Source of the DNA: Ruminococcus sp. UBA4350
Lineage (GTDB): Bacteria; Bacillota; Clostridia; Oscillospirales; Ruminococcaceae
Length of the DNA stretch: 8,005 bases
Direction of reading: 5' to 3'
Assembly: GCA_002394125.1 (NCBI GenBank)
Contig: DGSY01000160.1
Location: 1 to 8,005, forward strand
This document shows positions 1 to 6,231 of this stretch, one piece after another. Every line of letters starts with the position of its first letter. The first letter of the stretch is position 1. The notes below the pieces were generated by a model that ran no database searches, was not told the DNA's origin, and saw only the letters and a list, made by a program, of their open reading frames with translations. The translations under genes were made by a program, and so were the position numbers.

Positions 1-450
1 TGCTCAAGCATCGTGCCCTCGTTCACGACTTCTCTGGAGTCGCTCTCATCACCGTATGCTGCGGTGTACACAGTAATGCTGTTGGCAGTGCAGGTTGCCG
101 GACTGGTGACCTCGCTCATTTCTGCATTGACCAGTGTGGTCGCGTCGCAATCCTTGCACTTCAGCTCGACCTGTGCGGTCTTGTTGTCTTCTGCCCAGAC
201 GAAACGCACGAACTCGGTGTACTCATGCTCAAGCATCGTGCCCTCGTTCACGACTTCTCTGGAGTCGCTCTCATCACCGTATGCTGCGGTGTACACAGTG
301 ATGCTGTTGGCAGTGCAGGTTGCCGGACTGGTGACCTCGCTCATTTCTGCATCGACCAGTTTGGTCGCGTCGCAGTCCTTGCACTTCAGCTCGGCCTGTG
401 CGGATGTGAAATCCTCAGTCCAGACAAACCCTGCAAAGGTGTCGAAGCTG
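1..450 (-). repeat. Tandem 225-bp coding repeat, two copies
   Basis: Positions 1-225 and 226-450 are direct repeats with a period of exactly 225 bp (75 codons), inside the surface-protein gene. From 1 to 178 the copies differ at only five places (75, 128, 136, 150 and 169 against 300, 353, 361, 375 and 394), about 97% identity by eye. The last ~47 bp of each unit, which encodes the W-A/T-E-D stretch at the N-terminal end of the module, differs clearly. More copies may continue to the left of the window. Confidence 0.95.
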
Positions 451-1538
451 TGGCCGGTTGCCGGAATATCCTCAGTATATGTCACCGGGTTAAAGTGTGT
501 TGTATTTGTAAATACAGCTCTGTAGGTCTTTGAGCCGGCTTCGGTGCAGGTTGCCGGAGCTGTAACAGTCACTTCCGCATCGACAGTTTCAATGATCGTT
601 GCGCCGTTTCCTTTGTGCTTGCGCGTCGCAGTACACTGCATATGGTCATCAGACCAGGTGTATACCGGCGCTTCATAGTTCTGACCTGCTTCATAACGGT
701 TATACTGCTCCAGAAGCTGTGCCTTGAACTGATCCTTGTTCGCACAGCCCTTAAGCAGATGGTCCAGAAGCGTCTCAGGCGTCATATGCATGGAATCGCT
801 GGTTGCATTTGCCAGATTGTTCACAGTATTATATACAAAGGAATCAGCAAAATTCAGTTCAGCAAGCTTATCATCACCGTCAGTTGCTTCATCGACAGGA
901 TCGATTGCAAACAGAGGAATATTTTGTGTTCCATTGCCATTGCCCATCATTTCGCCGGTAATGCTGGAAAGATCTGCGGATACAAGATTCGGGCAGTTTT
1001 CAAAGATTCCGTCGATATATGCCACTCTGTTGCCGTCGGTCAGGCCGGAAAGGTCAACACTTTCCAAACTTGTGCAGTTCTCAAACAGACTGCTCAAATG
1101 TGTATACGTGTCGCTGTTGCCGGAAAAGCTTGCACCCTGCTCAACGACCACTGTTTTCAGGTTCGTAAAGTCCTTGAACAGACGGTTGCTGTCTTCTGGC
1201 AGAATAGCGCCGCCCATGATCACAACATTCTGAATATTATTCTTGTTAAGGTTACGAATTCCAGTAGTACCATTGCTCAAATCAATATTCTGTGTCGTGC
1301 CAATAATATCCAAAAAATCCCGGGTGGTTTTGATCACACCGTTGATATAGAGCGTGCCGTCAACAAATGCATAACCTTTGCTGTTCAGCTGGACATCGCT
1401 TGAATCAACAGCCTCCGCAACAATCGCAGTCTCTGCGAGCTGCTTCCCGATGCCGGTCGGCGCAAGCATATTGCCGGTGACAGTCAGAACTGCCAGAATA
1501 CCGGCCAAAGCGCGGCGAAGTGATTTTTTCTTTGCCAT
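1..1538 (-). CDS. Secreted leucine-rich-repeat surface protein with cysteine-containing tandem modules (3' end outside window)
   Basis: This frame stays open from the ATG at 1538 to the window edge: 512 codons, with no stop reached. The start follows an AAAGGAGGAAG ribosome site. Residues 1-43 look like a Sec signal peptide: a basic start (MAKKKSLRR), a hydrophobic stretch at about 11-25, and a likely cut after AEA-43. Residues about 85-195 contain BspA-type leucine-rich repeats (LFENCTSLESVDLS near 151-164 and IFENCPNLVSADLS near 178-191). From residue 293 come three repeat modules. The first is divergent and carries PATCTEAGSKTYRAVF. The second (363-437) and third (438-512) are nearly identical 75-residue units with a LKCKDCDAT pair of cysteines and a SPATCTANSITVYTAAY core. 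The family is known from gut Firmicutes as cell-surface proteins. A role in adhesion or binding is inference, and no catalytic domain is visible. Base composition is less GC-rich than in the genes to its right. Confidence 0.85.
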   Translation of the reverse strand, partial: MAKKKSLRRALAGILAVLTVTGNMLAPTGIGKQLAETAIVAEAVDSSDVQLNSKGYAFVDGTLYINGVIKTTRDFLDIIGTTQNIDLSNGTTGIRNLNKNNIQNVVIMGGAILPEDSNRLFKDFTNLKTVVVEQGASFSGNSDTYTHLSSLFENCTSLESVDLSGLTDGNRVAYIDGIFENCPNLVSADLSSITGEMMGNGNGTQNIPLFAIDPVDEATDGDDKLAELNFADSFVYNTVNNLANATSDSMHMTPETLLDHLLKGCANKDQFKAQLLEQYNRYEAGQNYEAPVYTWSDDHMQCTATRKHKGNGATIIETVDAEVTVTAPATCTEAGSKTYRAVFTNTTHFNPVTYTEDIPATGHSFDTFAGFVWTEDFTSAQAELKCKDCDATKLVDAEMSEVTSPATCTANSITVYTAAYGDESDSREVVNEGTMLEHEYTEFVRFVWAEDNKTAQVELKCKDCDATTLVNAEMSEVTSPATCTANSITVYTAAYGDESDSREVVNEGTMLE

Positions 1539-1697
1539 ACTACTTCCTCCTTTATTATAGTACGGTTTGCCTGATCCGTGAAGCGGCACCGCAGACTCCC
1601 CTGCCGGCCGGTTCGCGGATGATCTTACCGGAAGTCAGCATTTCTTTGCGTCAGGTCGCTTTCTCAGAGGTTAAGGTTAATCAATGCTGACTGCCCA
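1539..1697 (-). promoter_or_regulatory. Long leader of the surface-protein gene, predicted to fold
   Basis: About 160 nt separate the predicted transcription start from the ATG. The leader holds a perfect 9-bp inverted repeat, GTCAGCATT at 1634-1642 with AATGCTGAC at 1683-1691, enclosing 40 nt. On the transcribed strand this inner part contains GACGCAAAG. Closer to the gene are smaller pairings, such as CCGGT with ACCGG, and a GCAG/CTGC hairpin. The length and pairing suggest a structured leader. I cannot match it to a named riboswitch class. Confidence 0.4.
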
Positions 1698-1703
1698 TAA
1701 TCT

Positions 1704-1732
1704 ATTATATATTATATTTTTGCGTCTGTCAA
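1704..1732 (-). promoter_or_regulatory. Sigma-A type promoter for the surface-protein gene
   Basis: On the minus strand there is a perfect TTGACA (1732-1727), a 17-nt spacer and a perfect TATAAT (1709-1704). Transcription should start near 1697. A second TATAAT-like hexamer lies at 1716-1711 but is badly spaced. The promoter sits between the broken cotJC and the surface gene, so the latter need not depend on the cotJ operon. Confidence 0.85.
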
Positions 1733-1758
1733 TACTTTGAATCAAATTGTTGCAAACA

Positions 1759-2079
1759 TTATAGAATGCATACAAAACAATTTCCATGACTGTGCGCATT
1801 TTTGACGTATTGACCTTTGCACAATATCGTTATACTCAAACTATATAACTTAAAATATTCAGGCAGACAGCATCTCTGAACCGGTTCTTCCGTGCCGATA
1901 TCTGTGAGGATGCCCTGCAATTCGCGCATCGGCATCGTATAGCGCTGATTCAGATAGCGCATGGATGCGCCCAGCTCTCCGTCAGGGCCGCCGAGCTGTG
2001 AAATGATCGCCTTCGCGAGCCTTGCATTCGGCCGCGCGATCTTCACGGGGTATTGCAGTGCTTTTTCATACTGAAACAT
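1759..2079 (-). pseudogene. cotJC: Truncated cotJC (manganese-catalase-like spore coat protein)
   Basis: Residues 1-65 match the start of CotJC closely: YEKALQYPVKIARPNARLAK, GGPDGELGASMRYLNQRYTMP and ILTDIGTEE. CotJC is a spore coat protein of the manganese catalase family, usually around 190-220 residues. After the second Glu of TEE (about position 1885) the match stops abruptly, and 41 unrelated residues from AT-rich DNA follow before the stop at 1759. In the family this spot reads roughly TEELAHLE, where Glu and His bind manganese. The break therefore removes the His, the later metal ligands and about two thirds of the fold. The start overlaps nothing: TAA of cotJB is directly followed by the ATG, with GGAGG eight bases upstream. 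Translation probably still occurs, but a working enzyme is very unlikely. No remainder of the C-terminal part is seen in the window. Confidence 0.85.
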
Positions 2080-2364
2080 TTAATTCGCCTCCATATCCCA
2101 CGGCCACGGCGTATTGCTCCACGCAGCCCAGCCGTTTTCCGTGCCGGTCTGCTCCATTTTCAGCGCACCGAACCGCGCCGCATAGACCTCCGAGGCCTGC
2201 TCGCAGAGTGCCTTATGCTGCATGAAATGCTCCAGCGCGGTCTCGTCCGTCGGATGCGTGTCGAGATAGAGCGCAAGATCGTGCATTGCAAACTGATGCA
2301 TCTGCACCTGCCGCAGCAGCTCAGCCCTTTCCATTCTGTCCAAAGACCGCGACTGCATCGCCAT
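2080..2364 (-). CDS. cotJB: Spore coat protein CotJB
   Basis: This 94-residue protein has the length and hallmarks of CotJB: ERAELLRQVQMHQFAMHDLA, then LYLDTHPTDETALEHF in the middle, and the NTPWPWDME ending typical of the family. CotJB is a small protein of the inner spore coat, made in the mother cell and encoded between cotJA and cotJC. Its exact biochemical role is not known. The ATG at 2364 follows AAAGGAGG with eight bases between. The start lies 44 bp inside the end of cotJA, and the stop abuts the cotJC start, so the three genes are surely one transcript. The protein looks intact even though its partner cotJC is broken. Confidence 0.9.
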   Translation of the reverse strand: MAMQSRSLDRMERAELLRQVQMHQFAMHDLALYLDTHPTDETALEHFMQHKALCEQASEVYAARFGALKMEQTGTENGWAAWSNTPWPWDMEAN

Positions 2365-2551
2365 TGCCGTTTCCTCCTTTCCCTGCCATAAAGGGCTTCA
2401 CCAGTGACGGAAAGACCGTTCCCTGCGCGAGCGCTTCGTCCGCCTCTGCGGGCTTCTCCCAGCACTGATACGGTACATATGCCATTGCGAGCGTCAGCCT
2501 TGCGGGAAAGACGCCCTCCGGCTTTGCCGGTATGGTCTGATCGGGCAGCAT
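2321..2551 (-). CDS. cotJA: Spore coat associated protein CotJA
   Basis: This 76-residue protein carries the CotJA core: LAMAYVPYQCWEKP near residues 21-34, then EALAQGTVFPSLVKPF. CotJA is a short coat-associated protein encoded first in the cotJABC operon, which in Bacillus subtilis is transcribed in the mother cell under sigma-E. I chose the ATG at 2551 over ATGs at 2557 and 2593 because AAAGGAG stands eight bases before it but only two before 2557. The last ~15 residues (GKGGNGNGDAVAVFGQNGKG) are Gly/Asn-rich and lie in the 44-bp overlap with cotJB. They look like an extension rather than part of the conserved core. Confidence 0.88.
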   Translation of the reverse strand: MLPDQTIPAKPEGVFPARLTLAMAYVPYQCWEKPAEADEALAQGTVFPSLVKPFMAGKGGNGNGDAVAVFGQNGKG

Positions 2552-2597
2552 CGCCATTGCTCCTTTCCTGTGATCTGTGCATGGTTCCTGCACGGTT

Positions 2598-2606
2598 TAT
2601 CATATG
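2598..2606 (-). promoter_or_regulatory. Possible sporulation-type -10 element upstream of cotJA
   Basis: The minus strand reads CATATGATA here, about 45 bp before the cotJA start, and resembles the CATA-rich -10 boxes of sporulation sigma factors (sigma-E/K or F/G). An AATTT stretch lies upstream but at a spacing that does not fit well. A promoter must lie somewhere between the terminator at 2672 and the gene, so the place is right. The assignment is weak. Confidence 0.25.
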
Positions 2607-2671
2607 CAGAAACGACAAATTCTGACAATCGCAGATCGGATATTTCTTCTGCTGCTGTGCCTATATAACAA

Positions 2672-2713
2672 AGCAGCCCGAAACCGGTTGAAACTGACCG
2701 GTTTCGGGCTGCT
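2672..2713 (-). terminator. Strong intrinsic terminator, possibly active both ways
   Basis: A perfect 17-bp inverted repeat (2672-2688 with 2697-2713, GC-rich, 8-nt loop) follows the stop of the 2727-4079 gene. On the minus strand the stem is followed by TTTGTTATAT, a fair U-tract that would end the rnf-like operon before cotJ. On the plus strand the stem is followed by an even better T-rich run (GTTATTCTTTTTATT), but no plus-strand gene precedes it. Confidence 0.9.
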
Positions 2714-2726
2714 GTTATTCTTTTTA

Positions 2727-4079
2727 TTATCCCGCAGGCTGCGCCCCGTCGGGCTGTGCGGCATCTGCGGCATTTCCGGCATTTTCATCCGCCGGCGCAT
2801 CTGCATCCGGTTCCTCAGCCGCTGCCGGATAAACATGGATCGTCCGGCAGCCTGCCTCGGCAAGCGTCTCGATCGCAAGATGCAGCTCCTGCGGCGTCAT
2901 CGCATCCTCCCGCAGACACGGGATCATCACTCTGCCGCCGACGGCCTTCTGCATCGCATCGGTCAGCATGAGCATCTTCTCCCGGAACGCAAGTGTGCCG
3001 GGATCAAAGCGCTCTCCGCCCGCCGTGAACGGCTCCGTAAAGGCCGAGGGATTGATCTCCACAAAGACCGTTCCCATAGAGAGCTGGTCAATGTCAAAGG
3101 CTTCCTCCGCGCCGTCCGTCAGCGCCTTGCCGTCCGCATACAGTCCGGCACCCGGCGCTGCGGCGGCGATCGCATTCAGCACATTCAGCAGCGCGGTCTT
3201 GCGCGCCCCCATATCGTTGATCTGTCCGCCGAGCAGGTCGGCATCGGTCGGATAGAAATGCGGGAATACCGTTCCCTTGCAGATGATCTGCGAAATACCG
3301 CCGGCAGTCAGCTCATTCGCCAGTCCCGCGAGATAATCCGAGGTCGCCTGACTGAACGGATTCAGCCACGGCTTGCCGCCCTCCTCCGGCGCATTGTCAA
3401 GCCAGCGCGTATTGCCGTCGAGGAATACATAGGAGCCGTCATTGAATGTATTCGGATAGGTGCGGTCGGTGAGCGTATAGAATTCCGCGATGCAGTTGAT
3501 CTGATAGCGGCCGACGGCATTGCGGATCTCGCGGAGCGTCAGCAGACTGTCATTCGCCGCGCCGCACTGCTTTGCCTTTTCGGATGCGGTCGCATAGCGC
3601 AGCATACCGATATCGTCCTTCATCGGCAGGATCATCGCCGTATAGCCGCTGTCGGCGCATTTCTTCGCCGCATCCTCCAGCGTATCCAGATCGGTGAGCG
3701 CTTCGGCGGGCGTATAGTATGCAACGACCGTATCCTCCGGGAATTTCGCACTGCGGCGCGTTGTGACCGCAGTTGTCGTCTGGACGGCCGTCGTCGTGAC
3801 CTCTGCGGTCGTTGTGACAGCCTCCGCGATCAGCTCGGTCTGAACGGGCTGCGTCTCGGTGAAATACGGCTCCGGCGTGACGGTCGGATTGCTCTCCTCC
3901 GCGCGGATCCGCGTCACAACCGGCCCGACGATGTTATAGCCGACAATGCCGAGCCCCGCCATGATGACGAGCAGCAGCAGCGTTCCGACCGCATTGCGCA
4001 CCGGATGATATTCACTGAAAATACGGCGGTTTTTCGCCTGATAGGTAAACAGCTTTCTTCCCTTTTTTCTGTGTTTCAC
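2727..4079 (-). CDS. Membrane-anchored DUF4015-type putative glycoside hydrolase
   Basis: This 450-residue protein starts at a GTG (4079), placed nine bases after AGAGGAG, 30 bp downstream of the rnfA-like stop. Residues 1-27 are basic and cytosolic, about 28-53 form one membrane helix (VGTLLLLVIMAGLGIVGYNIVG), and the rest should lie outside the cell. A Thr/Val linker (TTTAEVTTTAVQTTTAV) spans about 88-106. From about 117 to 370 the sequence resembles the DUF4015 / PF13200 putative glycosyl hydrolase domain, a TIM-barrel family: VVAYYTP, then AMILPMKDDIGMLRY, then KPWLNPFSQATSDYLAGLANEL, then GGISQIICKGTVFPHF. The family usually has FDY-R-FP at the last spot, and the Asp is not present here, so catalysis is uncertain. 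The C-terminal ~30 residues are low-complexity Ala/Asp/Pro. As last gene of the rnf-like operon it is probably made together with those proteins. Family assignment is by eye. Confidence 0.65.
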   Translation of the reverse strand: MKHRKKGRKLFTYQAKNRRIFSEYHPVRNAVGTLLLLVIMAGLGIVGYNIVGPVVTRIRAEESNPTVTPEPYFTETQPVQTELIAEAVTTTAEVTTTAVQTTTAVTTRRSAKFPEDTVVAYYTPAEALTDLDTLEDAAKKCADSGYTAMILPMKDDIGMLRYATASEKAKQCGAANDSLLTLREIRNAVGRYQINCIAEFYTLTDRTYPNTFNDGSYVFLDGNTRWLDNAPEEGGKPWLNPFSQATSDYLAGLANELTAGGISQIICKGTVFPHFYPTDADLLGGQINDMGARKTALLNVLNAIAAAAPGAGLYADGKALTDGAEEAFDIDQLSMGTVFVEINPSAFTEPFTAGGERFDPGTLAFREKMLMLTDAMQKAVGGRVMIPCLREDAMTPQELHLAIETLAEAGCRTIHVYPAAAEEPDADAPADENAGNAADAAQPDGAQPAG

Positions 4080-4109
4080 GGAAGATCACTCCTCTCTTTT
4101 GTGTGGGTA

Positions 4110-4673
4110 TCAGTTCTGGAACAGGCAGGCGGCGGTCATGGAGAGCATAGCCGCATAGAGAAAGATCGCTTTCCAGCCGCGCAGACTTTCCGGAATATGC
4201 TCGCTGCGGAGCGCCGGCATTGCAAGCATCAGCGCGGCGCAGGCAAAGAGATATCCGAGCCCAGTCTCAAAGCCGATGCGCATTGCCGCGGCAGCAGCCG
4301 CCGTCCGCCCGGTGCTGAGCAGTACCGCACCGAGTACGGCGCCGGAGCAGGCCGCCGCTTGGATCTGCGGTGCGATGCGGGCATATTTCTTTATGCTGAT
4401 CTGCCGCAGGATCACGCAGATCAGCAGATCGGCAATTCCGCAGAATGCCGCATTCAGCAGCGGGAACAGCAATACCTGCGTATTGTTCGGGAGCAGCCCG
4501 CGCACCGCCGCAGTCAGTCCGGCGCTGAGGATGCAGAACAGCATGACCAGCAGGCCGTGCAGCAGCAGCGTGAATTTTCCTTTTGATGCGCGGGATACGG
4601 AGGAGATGCCGACGAGATCGGTGAAGAACAGATTCTGCAAAAGGATCAGCACAAAATCAGCCGCGATCAGCAT
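4110..4673 (-). CDS. RnfA-like membrane protein lacking the cluster cysteines
   Basis: This 187-residue, highly hydrophobic protein of about six helices matches the RnfA/NqrE family in length and order. It opens with VLILLQNLFFTDLVGISSVSRASK (residues 8-31), has SGAVLGAVLLS at 110-120 and FETGLGYLFACAALMLA near 135-151, and ends with HIPESLRGWKAIFLYAAMLSM, a good match to the RnfA C-terminus. RnfA and RnfE normally form the inverted membrane pair that holds an iron-sulfur centre and passes electrons across the membrane. The two family cysteines (in LGICPFLG and TTNCAVLG) align here with Ser24 and Gly111. A Cys sits at 109, two residues off. I chose the ATG at 4673 because GGAGG is six bases before it, whereas it directly abuts the ATG at 4679. 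The gene overlaps the rnfE-like end by 17 bp. Confidence 0.75.
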   Translation of the reverse strand: MLIAADFVLILLQNLFFTDLVGISSVSRASKGKFTLLLHGLLVMLFCILSAGLTAAVRGLLPNNTQVLLFPLLNAAFCGIADLLICVILRQISIKKYARIAPQIQAAACSGAVLGAVLLSTGRTAAAAAAMRIGFETGLGYLFACAALMLAMPALRSEHIPESLRGWKAIFLYAAMLSMTAACLFQN

Positions 4674-5226
4674 GGCCATCCTCCTTTCGCGCAGCCTGCC
4701 GGAATGCGCCGAAAATCACCGCAAACAGAACCAGCAGCATCAAGCCCGCAGAGGGCTCCAGCAAGACCGGCAGCGGCGGATGCGGCAGCAATGTCTTTCC
4801 CCAGACCGTGCCGGAGGCCAGCAGCTCGCGCAGCAATCCCGAAAGCAGTGCAGCAGCCGTTCCGCCCGCAAGAACCGTCAGCAGCGGCTTCAGCAGATGC
4901 CCCTTCGGGAAGACCTCGTCATGTGCGGCATTGAGATACACGGCAGCAGCCAGCAGCGGGATCCAGATGCCCATGCTGAGATCCGGAAAGCAGCTGAAGC
5001 AGATCAGCGCCGCCGGGATATACACCAAACTGCCCGTGACGGAATACAATACGGTACGGACAGAGCGCGGCAGCCGGCGCGGGATCAGCGCCGAGAGCAG
5101 AACGGTCAGCGCCGTGATGATGCAGAACGCCATGCTCAGCAGCAGGCTCTCCCGCAGCGATGTGCAGCAGGCCGCGATCGGTGCGGCAGGCAGCAGGCAG
5201 AGCAGCTCTCTGTCAGGACGCTTCAT
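4657..5226 (-). CDS. RnfE-like membrane protein lacking the cluster cysteines
   Basis: This 189-residue membrane protein matches the RnfE/NqrD family. IPLLAAAVYLN (89-99) fits the IPLIVVNC region, LLSGLLRELLASGTVWGK (127-144) fits the IREILG-GT-FG signature, and EPSAGLMLLVLFAVIFGAFR (157-176) fits the terminal helix. In the family, LCP near the N-terminus and NC in the middle supply cysteines for the intramembrane iron centre shared with RnfA. Here these positions align with Ala15 and Val96. Other cysteines (10, 20, 21, 35, 76, 79) are present but not at the expected places. The ATG at 5226 lies inside the end of the rnfD-like gene (14-bp overlap) and gives a protein of normal length; an upstream ATG at 5283 would add 19 basic residues that are read from rnfD-like coding DNA. 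The family call is fairly safe, while redox function is doubtful. Confidence 0.72.
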   Translation of the reverse strand: MKRPDRELLCLLPAAPIAACCTSLRESLLLSMAFCIITALTVLLSALIPRRLPRSVRTVLYSVTGSLVYIPAALICFSCFPDLSMGIWIPLLAAAVYLNAAHDEVFPKGHLLKPLLTVLAGGTAAALLSGLLRELLASGTVWGKTLLPHPPLPVLLEPSAGLMLLVLFAVIFGAFRQAARKEDGHADRG

Positions 5227-6166
5227 GCAGCTCACCGTCCTCTCCCGCAGCAGCCGTTTCCGGCGGATCATCCTGCATGACATGACGCAGAATCACGCTG
5301 AGCGGCGAAAGCAGCACCGCCAGCAGCACCGGCGCATCATACACATATAAAAAGCGCGTCAGCATCACCGCTGCAATGCCGCAGATCAGTCCGAAAAAGA
5401 TTCCGGCAGTCTGCGGCGGCGCATATTCCGGATCGGAAAGCAGAAAGATCGCCGCAAACAAAAACTGATGCGAAAGCAGTGCGCCCGCGAGCGTCAGAAC
5501 CGGATGCCGCAGGTCGGAGAGCAGCAGATTCGTGATGCAGCAGACCAGCACTGACGGCAGCAGCACGAATGCCGATGCCGAGCGCCGCAGCATCAGGACA
5601 GCTGCGATGACCAGCAGCAGCACGACCGAGCCTGTCCCGACCGGCTGCGCGGGCAGTCCGGTCAGCAGATCCGTGACGGTGCCCGTGATCTTGCCGCTGC
5701 GCGAGAATGTCTCCGAAATGCCGGAAACCAATGTGCTTTCGTCGATCTGCAACAGCGGCAGCGCGCCCTTTGCCGCAGGGAACATTGTCATCTGCGCCCG
5801 CGCATTGCAGAGCGCAAATACATAACCGGCCGCAGCAGCGGGCAGAACCGGATTTTTCCTGCCGCCGAAAACCTGCCGGCCGATGATATTTCCGAAAATA
5901 CAGGACATGATAAGCAGTGACACCGAAACCGTCGGCGGCATCAGCATCATCAGGATCACGCCGCTGACTGCCGCATCCAGATTGCCGCGGGTGAACGGCT
6001 GACGGCGCAGTGCCGTGCAGAGCCGCTCCGTTGTCAGCGAGGCGAGAACCGCCGCCGCTGCAAGCAGCAGGATGCGGATACCGTAATCATAAACTGCGGT
6101 GCAAAGCAGTGCGGCGAGCGCCGCGGTGCGGTCAAAGAGGATCGCTGAATGTGATTTTTTCTGCAT
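5213..6166 (-). CDS. RnfD-like membrane protein lacking the FMN-attachment Thr
   Basis: This 317-residue, roughly nine-helix protein matches the RnfD/NqrB family. Evidence is GNLDAAVSGVILMMLMPPTVS (61-81; family G-LSA-VTG-LLAL-LPP), QVFGG (98-102), the AMTMFP-like stretch near 126-130, and LFAAIFLLSDPEYAPPQTAG (236-255; family FFMATDP---P-T--G). In working RnfD a Thr in the D-AV-S-ATPL motif carries FMN by a phosphoester bond on the outer side of the membrane. Here the motif reads AAKGALPLL (131-139), so Leu136 takes the place of the Thr. I prefer the ATG at 6166, which has AAAGGCGG upstream. A GTG at 6178 would sit almost on top of that site. It is the first gene of the operon and starts 65 bp from divergent mecA. 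No rnfB, rnfC or rnfG accompanies it. Confidence 0.75.
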   Translation of the reverse strand: MQKKSHSAILFDRTAALAALLCTAVYDYGIRILLLAAAAVLASLTTERLCTALRRQPFTRGNLDAAVSGVILMMLMPPTVSVSLLIMSCIFGNIIGRQVFGGRKNPVLPAAAAGYVFALCNARAQMTMFPAAKGALPLLQIDESTLVSGISETFSRSGKITGTVTDLLTGLPAQPVGTGSVVLLLVIAAVLMLRRSASAFVLLPSVLVCCITNLLLSDLRHPVLTLAGALLSHQFLFAAIFLLSDPEYAPPQTAGIFFGLICGIAAVMLTRFLYVYDAPVLLAVLLSPLSVILRHVMQDDPPETAAAGEDGELHEAS

Positions 6167-6231
6167 TGCACGAAGCACCGCCTTTCGGGTAATTGAATGC
6201 GGCGGGATCCGCCGGAAAGGAATCGTCTGCC
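6167..6231. promoter_or_regulatory. Divergent intergenic gap between the rnfD-like gene and mecA
   Basis: Only 65 bp separate the two start codons, so both upstream controls must lie here or inside the flanking genes. The gap contains a short GC-rich inverted repeat, GGCGG-GAT-CCGCC near 6201-6213, and the two ribosome sites. I see no convincing -35/-10 pair in either direction. Confidence 0.35.

Noticed and set aside
13..1403. Several plus-strand open frames opposite the surface-protein gene, one with an internal repeat
   Set aside because: The repeat is only the 225-bp coding repeat read on the wrong strand. The minus frame has promoter, ribosome site, signal peptide and LRR motifs.
1634..1691. 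GEMM-I (cyclic di-GMP) riboswitch in the surface-gene leader
   Set aside because: GACGCAAAG is present, but the AGGGCAAACC partner lies downstream in a degenerate form, in the wrong order, and the GG/CC pairing around it is missing.
1764..1775. GAATGCATACA-like word upstream of the surface gene, as in the rpe leader
   Set aside because: It is a single short copy in AT-rich DNA, not placed at a start point. Chance is the simpler explanation.
2577..4586. Plus-strand open frame of 669 codons antisense to the DUF4015-like and rnfA-like genes
   Set aside because: It is Arg/Gln-rich, has no recognisable domain or ribosome site, and runs across the terminator, an intergenic gap and two well-supported minus-strand genes. 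It is a mirror effect of GC-rich codon use on the other strand.
4276..5280. Plus-strand open frame of 334 codons opposite the rnfA- and rnfE-like genes
   Set aside because: It is composed of Arg/Gln/Ala-rich low-complexity sequence, lacks a start site and lies opposite genes with clear family signatures.
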